The notes below the pieces were generated by a model. It worked only from the letters and a program-made list of their open reading frames with translations, did no database searches and was not told where the DNA came from. Made by a program: the position numbers and the translations under genes. Of a stretch of DNA of 5,475 bases, positions 1-5,475 are shown in pieces; position 1 is the first letter of the stretch, and each line of letters starts with the position of its first letter. Origin of the DNA: Spartobacteria bacterium (GTDB lineage Bacteria > Verrucomicrobiota > Verrucomicrobiae > Chthoniobacterales > UBA6821). The stretch is taken from positions 2,236 to 7,710 of the forward strand of contig PLEU01000135.1 in NCBI GenBank assembly GCA_003136515.1, written 5' to 3'.

Positions 1-37
1 CGGTAGGGGTCACAGGTTCGAACTGTATCGCGCACCA
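1..37 (+). tRNA. 3' end of a probable tRNA gene (partial, irregular T-arm)
   Basis: The first 37 bases look like the 3' part of a tRNA: a variable-loop-like GGTC, a T-arm core GTTCGAA (16-22), an acceptor 3' strand ATCGCGC (27-33), discriminator A34 and an encoded CCA (35-37). The expected 5' acceptor strand, GCGCGAT, would lie outside the window, as would the anticodon, so the amino acid cannot be named. The T-arm is odd. It can form only four pairs, ACAG (12-15) with CTGT (23-26), around a 7-base loop, which is two bases shorter than the usual 5+7+5 arrangement. It may be a divergent functional tRNA, a decayed copy, or a sequence error. Confidence 0.5.
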
Positions 38-47
38 TTCCTTTGTC

Positions 48-284
48 ATGGCGACCTATCTTTACGAGACCATCCCGACTCAACCCGGCGAGACTTCCGA
101 AACTTTTGAGTTGCAGCAGAGCATGAAGGATCCTGCTCTGACGCGACATCCGGCAACTGGAAAACCTGTACAACGCATCATCACCGGAGGATATGGTTTT
201 GTCAGCAGAAACGGCTCACCATCAGCCTCCGCACAGCACCCCCCCTCATCGGGCGGATGCGGCTCAGGCTGCGGATGTCATTAA
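48..284 (+). CDS. FmdB-family small protein lacking the usual zinc-ribbon cysteines
   Basis: This 78-residue protein resembles the FmdB putative regulatory family, short proteins normally built on a Cys4 zinc ribbon. The family layout is visible: an N-terminal MATYLYE strand, an LQQSMKDPALT segment (22-32) matching the usual 'xxSMSDPPLT' part, and a RIITGGYGF segment (43-51) matching the common 'RxISGGGG' part. Both cysteine pairs are replaced, the first by ETIPTQPGE (7-15) and the second by HPATGKP (34-40). Instead there is a glycine-rich C-terminal tail with C71, C75, C77 and H78. The start is the first ATG, 10 bases after the tRNA-like CCA, with no Shine-Dalgarno sequence in that gap. A run of seven C (239-245) precedes the Cys tail, so the reading frame there deserves care, although the tail composition fits this frame. 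The role is unknown; metal binding by the tail is inference. Confidence 0.75.
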   Translation: MATYLYETIPTQPGETSETFELQQSMKDPALTRHPATGKPVQRIITGGYGFVSRNGSPSASAQHPPSSGGCGSGCGCH

Positions 285-285
285 T

Positions 286-1074
286 CTATTGCTCCACTTT
301 CTGAAGCGCCTCTGCGTCGTGGGTGGAAAACTCGGCATGGCGGAAACTGGGATCGTCAGGCAGCTGCATTTGGAAACGTTCAAGTGACTCCCATTGCGCA
401 GTTCCGCCTCTAACGGAACATGCAAGCACGTGTCCCCCCTGGCTTTTGTCATCACTCAAAAAGTGGAAATGATAACCCGGAACGTTGATTCCCTTGATGT
501 AGGGAGGGGAGCGAAAACCTACCAGTGTTCCGGTGACGTCGTGGAATTCAAACACCCGTTGTGTTTTAGCCACCATAGCCAGAGGGCGATAAGGCGGATG
601 CTGTCGCGAGATACTGCGAACTTTCACCATTGGAAAAGTCCCGTGAATCCGAACTGACCAGAAGAAGTTATGGGAGCCGAGTTTCTGGTCAAGCCAGCTT
701 TGAACGGCAGCGTAGGAAGCGAGTGAAGGAACCGCCGCATGGTGGTCCGGCTTGAAGAAGGTAACCGTTGCAAAGGAGGTTTTTGCGGAGTCGGGAATGA
801 CATGCACCATTCCGTCACTGGTAATTTGATAAAAGACTCCGTCCAACCCGAGCATTTCCCCGTCCAGATTATTGATCGTGCCCAATCCGAAATCACCGTG
901 GCGCTTCACCTCGGCAAATGTGGCGGGACCATCGTAAATCCCCTGCATGAGTGCATCTATAGTGGAGAATTGCGACACGGTTCCCGCGGAAAGCTCTGGA
1001 GTCAGCGCACCAAGCAGGGTCACCACGCCAAGCAGAACCTTAAGGATGGTCCGATGCAATCGTTGCGAGTTCAT
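286..1074 (-). CDS. budA: Acetolactate decarboxylase with signal peptide
   Basis: The 262-residue product matches alpha-acetolactate decarboxylase (AlsD/BudA), which converts 2-acetolactate to acetoin and CO2. Zinc ligands are H202, H204 and H215 in the GYHFHFLSDDKSQGGH motif. E73, R153 and E261 correspond to the catalytic E65, R145 and E253 of the Brevibacillus brevis enzyme as I recall it. All six residues sit at the same +8 offset, so the active site looks complete. GDFGLGTINNLDGEM (60-74) is another family signature. Residues 1-30 look like a Sec signal peptide: basic R5, R8 and K12, a hydrophobic stretch 13-24, and likely cleavage after LSA (28-30). There is no lipobox Cys. The enzyme is therefore probably exported, as is known for the Brevibacillus enzyme. 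The start overlaps the rluE stop as ATGA, which implies coupling; GAGAGG lies one base upstream. No acetolactate synthase gene is visible in the window. Confidence 0.93.
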   Translation of the reverse strand: MNSQRLHRTILKVLLGVVTLLGALTPELSAGTVSQFSTIDALMQGIYDGPATFAEVKRHGDFGLGTINNLDGEMLGLDGVFYQITSDGMVHVIPDSAKTSFATVTFFKPDHHAAVPSLASYAAVQSWLDQKLGSHNFFWSVRIHGTFPMVKVRSISRQHPPYRPLAMVAKTQRVFEFHDVTGTLVGFRSPPYIKGINVPGYHFHFLSDDKSQGGHVLACSVRGGTAQWESLERFQMQLPDDPSFRHAEFSTHDAEALQKVEQ

Positions 1075-1664
1075 GCCTCTCGAGTATTTCCGGGAGACAA
1101 GGAATCAAACAGCAACTTTTGCTCTCCCCTGCCAATCTCCCTCCAGTTTCCTGGACTCAGGTCTCCTAGAGTCAATGCTGAGATTCCGACGCGGATCAGT
1201 CGAAGCGTAGGGTGTCCAATCGCCGCCGTCATGCGGCGAACCTGACGGTTTTTTCCTTCCGTCAGTTCCATCGAAATCCAGCACTCGGGGATGTTTTTGC
1301 GAATGCGGATCGGCGGGATGCGTGGTGGGATTTCCGGCTGGGGATCAAGAATCCAGGCGTGGCAGGGGCGGGTTTGATAGTCCTGGATGAGGACTCCGGA
1401 AGATAAGTCGGTGAGCTCCTTCCAGGTTGGAATACCTTCCACCTGCGCCCAGTAGCGGCGGCGATGACCCCGTTGCGGATCGAGGAGACGGTTATTTAGA
1501 CCAGGTTCATCACTGAGCAAAAGCAGACCTTCGGAATCCGCATCAAGCCTCCCGATAGGATAGACCTCCTTGGGAAAACTGAAATCCGCTAGTGTCCGAT
1601 TTGGTGAGCCATCGGGAGAAAACTGGGACAGGACGCCGTATGGCTTGTGAAACACAAGAATCAT
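1071..1664 (-). CDS. rluE: 23S rRNA pseudouridine synthase, RluE type
   Basis: This 197-residue product belongs to the RsuA/RluB/E/F family and resembles RluE, which in E. coli isomerises U2457 of 23S rRNA. It starts directly with FHKPYGVLSQFSPDG (5-19), typical of RluE, and has no S4 domain in front. The catalytic Asp is D41 in GRLDADSEGLLLL (38-50). PPIRIRKNIPECW (117-129) is an RluE-like segment, and EGKNRQVRRMTAAIGHPTLR (136-155) is the family's C-terminal motif. An in-frame ATG 63 bases upstream exists, but it would add 21 residues unlike the family and lie deep inside the permease gene. The chosen ATG overlaps the permease stop by 4 bases (ATGA), and the gene's own stop overlaps the budA start in the same way. 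It is the middle gene of the operon. Family assignment is firm; the exact target base is inferred from E. coli. Confidence 0.92.
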   Translation of the reverse strand: MILVFHKPYGVLSQFSPDGSPNRTLADFSFPKEVYPIGRLDADSEGLLLLSDEPGLNNRLLDPQRGHRRRYWAQVEGIPTWKELTDLSSGVLIQDYQTRPCHAWILDPQPEIPPRIPPIRIRKNIPECWISMELTEGKNRQVRRMTAAIGHPTLRLIRVGISALTLGDLSPGNWREIGRGEQKLLFDSLSPGNTREA

Positions 1665-3019
1665 GCCGTGAGCTTTAGGTTGATCAGTTTTCGATGCTTG
1701 TAGAAGGACAAGCGTAGTCCAACCCACGCAAGAATCAGCCAGACTGGGAGGAGAGCGAAGGCTTTGGCAATGACATCACCCGTCGTAGCACCATGAAGCA
1801 CTTGCAGGACGAGTGCAAAGATGAGGCTGATGCCGGCGTAGGCTAGGTTGAAGGCCACTCCCTTGAAGGAGAGGACTGTGGCACGATGGTGGGAATCAAC
1901 GAGCGTGTTCAGATAGGATGAAACGGCGAAACCAACCAGAGTCATCGAAGCTCCAAGAGGGAATGCAAAGAGGAGTCCCCAATCGGGAAGATGGAATGCG
2001 ACACCAGCGAGTCCGGTCAGAACTACCGTAAGAATAATCGTGAAACTCCGGCCGACCGTGCATGTCGCGACCATTTTTCGGGCCCATGGAGAAACAAAAA
2101 AACCGATCCCCGCCATCAGTGCACCGACAATACCAAAGGAGGCCTCCGGAATTCCAATGAGCCGTAGATAGGAGCTACTGAAAGTCAGGAAAAGACGAGC
2201 CGAGCTATCCAAAAGCAGTCCCGCCATCACGACGAAGAGGGCTAGCGGGCTATTCCATAACCAGGAAGCGGCGGCCATGACAAAGGCGTAAGCGCCTGTC
2301 ATGGAGGAGGCATGACGACCCCCGGGATCCTTAATGGCACAAGGGCGACAACGCTTCGGTTCCTGAAAACGGAGTGCCAGTAAGAAGACACCGACGGCGC
2401 TAGCGAGGGTTAGGTAGACCGGGAAGCGAAGTGTTATCCCCTGATTGAGACGAGAGTGGATACCAAGGAGTCCCAGCATCCAATTCATAAAGCCGGGCGA
2501 GTAGAGAGCCCCGCCAGCCAGCATGGCCAGCACCATCCCCGCCGACTGCCAGCGGGTCACCTGTTCAAGTACACGATGCCACTCACCGGCACGTTCCTGC
2601 TCCGAAAGAGAATCGTAAACCAGAGCCTCATCAGCTCCGCTCGCAAGCCCCTCCGAGAGTCCGCTCAAGAGGCGATTAGCCAGACAGAACAGAAACAGTA
2701 GGATCCCTCCCTTAAGCGGTGCTAGGCTTAGCAGCAGCATCTCCAGCACCATGCAGCCACCTGCGGCCACGAGCAGAGGCTTTCTTCCGAAACGATCTGC
2801 CAAAACTCCCGCAGGGACATCGGAGAGGAGGCTGGCAGCTGCCCAGACAGCATTAAGCAGAGTGTATTGGGTTGCAGTGAGGCCGATATCCAGAAAAAGA
2901 ACCGCCAGCACGGGATAGTAGAAGCGGCAGGAGAACAAAAGTCGAAACCAGAGAAAGAGATGCCAGTTCCTGTCTGCGTTGGAGGGGGTGGATTTTTGAA
3001 CGCCTGCGGAGGATGGCAT
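1661..3019 (-). CDS. Major facilitator superfamily transporter
   Basis: This 452-residue membrane protein is rich in hydrophobic segments, consistent with the usual 12-helix MFS fold. It has a clear motif A in the loop after helix 2, GVLADRFGRKPLL (71-83). A second conserved-looking stretch, SGLSEGLASGADEALVYDSL (119-138), lies around helix 4, with acidic D130, E131 and D136. Residues 220-240 form a polar loop (KRCRPC) near the middle, probably the linker between the two six-helix halves. The protein ends in a basic cytoplasmic tail (KHRKLINLK). The substrate cannot be told from sequence; drug or metabolite efflux is common for relatives, but that is only a family generality. It is the first gene of the operon with rluE and budA. 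The ATG is the first in frame, and the bases before it are pyrimidine-rich, with no Shine-Dalgarno sequence. Confidence 0.9.
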   Translation of the reverse strand: MPSSAGVQKSTPSNADRNWHLFLWFRLLFSCRFYYPVLAVLFLDIGLTATQYTLLNAVWAAASLLSDVPAGVLADRFGRKPLLVAAGGCMVLEMLLLSLAPLKGGILLFLFCLANRLLSGLSEGLASGADEALVYDSLSEQERAGEWHRVLEQVTRWQSAGMVLAMLAGGALYSPGFMNWMLGLLGIHSRLNQGITLRFPVYLTLASAVGVFLLALRFQEPKRCRPCAIKDPGGRHASSMTGAYAFVMAAASWLWNSPLALFVVMAGLLLDSSARLFLTFSSSYLRLIGIPEASFGIVGALMAGIGFFVSPWARKMVATCTVGRSFTIILTVVLTGLAGVAFHLPDWGLLFAFPLGASMTLVGFAVSSYLNTLVDSHHRATVLSFKGVAFNLAYAGISLIFALVLQVLHGATTGDVIAKAFALLPVWLILAWVGLRLSFYKHRKLINLKLTA

Positions 3020-3053
3020 GAAAGAAAGAGACGTGTGTCGACCGAAATTTTAA

Positions 3054-3087
3054 AGGCGAAACTGACTGAATCGCCTCAAGTGGGCGA
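3054..3087. repeat. Three-arm inverted repeat (two mutually exclusive hairpins or dyads)
   Basis: AGGCGA (3054-3059), TCGCCT (3071-3076) and GGGCGA (3082-3087) lie in a row. The middle arm can pair perfectly with the left arm (11-base loop) or with the right arm (5-base loop, one G-T pair), but not with both. There is no U-run after either stem on the + strand. On the - strand the left stem is followed by TTAAAATTT, too weak to be called a terminator. The block could be an RNA switch in the permease leader or protein-binding DNA dyads upstream of the gltB promoter. Confidence 0.4.
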
Positions 3088-3097
3088 CGAGAATGAA

Positions 3098-3113
3098 ACA
3101 GAGGCTATTCTGT
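3098..3113. promoter_or_regulatory. 16-bp dyad, candidate activator site upstream of gltB
   Basis: ACAGA (3098-3102) and TCTGT (3109-3113) form a perfect inverted repeat with a 6-base spacer. Its centre lies about 73 bases before the start point predicted from the sigma-54 promoter. A dyad of this size suits a dimeric DNA-binding protein. It does not resemble the enterobacterial NtrC site, so the binding protein is unknown. A five-base arm can also occur by chance. Confidence 0.3.
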
Positions 3114-3119
3114 GGAGCA

Positions 3120-3156
3120 TCCAAATCTCTAAATGGTAACTTTTTCCTGATTTGGA
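3120..3156. promoter_or_regulatory. 8-bp inverted repeat overlapping the -24 element
   Basis: TCCAAATC (3120-3127) and GATTTGGA (3149-3156) are exact reverse complements separated by 21 bases. The right arm runs into the -24 GG of the predicted sigma-54 promoter. A protein bound there would compete with the polymerase, so this could be an operator. If transcribed from an upstream promoter it could instead fold as a long-looped hairpin. Confidence 0.35.
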
Positions 3157-3168
3157 ACGCCATTTGCT
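3152..3168 (+). promoter_or_regulatory. Sigma-54 (-24/-12) promoter for gltB
   Basis: TTGGAACGCCATTTGCT matches the sigma-54 consensus YTGGCACGRNNNTTGCW at all but two defined positions. The invariant GG (3154-3155) and GC (3166-3167) are exactly 10 bases apart, as required. Transcription would begin near 3179, leaving 18 bases to the upstream in-frame ATG at 3197 or 75 bases to the ATG at 3254. Such promoters need an ATP-dependent enhancer-binding activator, often of the NtrC type for nitrogen genes. Position and orientation fit control of gltB. Confidence 0.62.
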
Positions 3169-3253
3169 TGCGAGGAAAGGCTCGCTCCACGACATTATGG
3201 GGTTCGATCCCAATCGAAAACGAATCCAAACGTCTAAGCTCTCCCACCATCCC

Positions 3254-5475
<2,222 letters not shown>

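Larger units (their letters stand above)
3020..3253. other. Divergent intergenic region between the permease operon and gltB
   Basis: This 234-base spacer carries the control signals for two diverging transcription units. On the + strand it has a sigma-54-type promoter (3152-3168) and several dyads, listed separately. On the - strand, TAAAAT (3052 to 3047) is one base off the -10 consensus and lies about 28 bases before the permease ATG, but no -35 element sits at a proper distance, so I do not call it a promoter. There is no strong Shine-Dalgarno sequence in front of either gene. The small open frames crossing the spacer show no family resemblance. Confidence 0.7.

Noticed and set aside
739..1245. 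168-codon open frame on the + strand antisense to budA and rluE
   Set aside because: It lies opposite two well-identified genes, its product has no recognisable motif or composition of a real protein, and it has no start signal. It is a shadow frame.
1665..1727. Upstream in-frame ATG at 1727 as the rluE start
   Set aside because: It would add 21 residues with no counterpart in RluE proteins and extend deep into the permease gene; the ATGA-overlap start gives a family-like N-terminus.
3047..3052. TAAAAT on the - strand as a -10 box for the permease operon
   Set aside because: The best -35-like hexamer, TTGAGG, is 21 bases away, too far for a normal sigma-70 promoter, so a promoter call is not justified.
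3199..3211. GGGGTTCGATCCC, which resembles a tRNA T-arm
   Set aside because: No acceptor 3' strand, CCA or D-arm/anticodon-arm partner is found around it, and the stretch is explained as gltB leader.

Overview
The window reads as an ordinary bacterial chromosome segment of moderately high GC. It holds five protein-coding genes, one of them running off the right edge, plus the 3' end of a probable tRNA at the left edge. I see no mobile element, CRISPR array or recognisable phage or defence gene. The FmdB-like protein that has lost its zinc-ribbon cysteines, and the general lack of Shine-Dalgarno sequences, make me think of the Verrucomicrobiota/PVC group. That assignment is a low-confidence inference, not something the sequence proves.

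Left part (1-284, + strand): a tRNA-like 3' end with an encoded CCA is followed after only 10 bases by a small FmdB-family gene. That gene ends one base short of the stop codon of the next, convergent gene.

Middle part (286-3019, - strand): a compact three-gene operon, read right to left. It encodes a 12-TM-type major facilitator permease, an RluE-type 23S rRNA pseudouridine synthase, and an acetolactate decarboxylase with an N-terminal signal peptide. Both junctions are 4-base ATGA overlaps, so the three genes are very probably co-transcribed and translationally coupled. The products have no obvious common pathway. The decarboxylase would make acetoin from 2-acetolactate outside the cytoplasm.

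Right part (3020-5475): a 234-base divergent intergenic region leads into gltB, the large subunit of glutamate synthase (first 740 codons present). Directly upstream of gltB is a good match to a sigma-54 (-24/-12) promoter with the exact GG-N10-GC spacing. Several short inverted repeats lie around and upstream of it. This suggests nitrogen-responsive, enhancer-dependent control of ammonium assimilation, and it is the most informative non-coding signal in the window.

The main points for follow-up are the sigma-54 promoter and its dyads, the cysteine-less FmdB variant with a new C-terminal Cys/His cluster, the exported acetolactate decarboxylase in an unusual operon, and the irregular T-arm of the tRNA-like end. 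I do not see a convincing novel multi-gene system.
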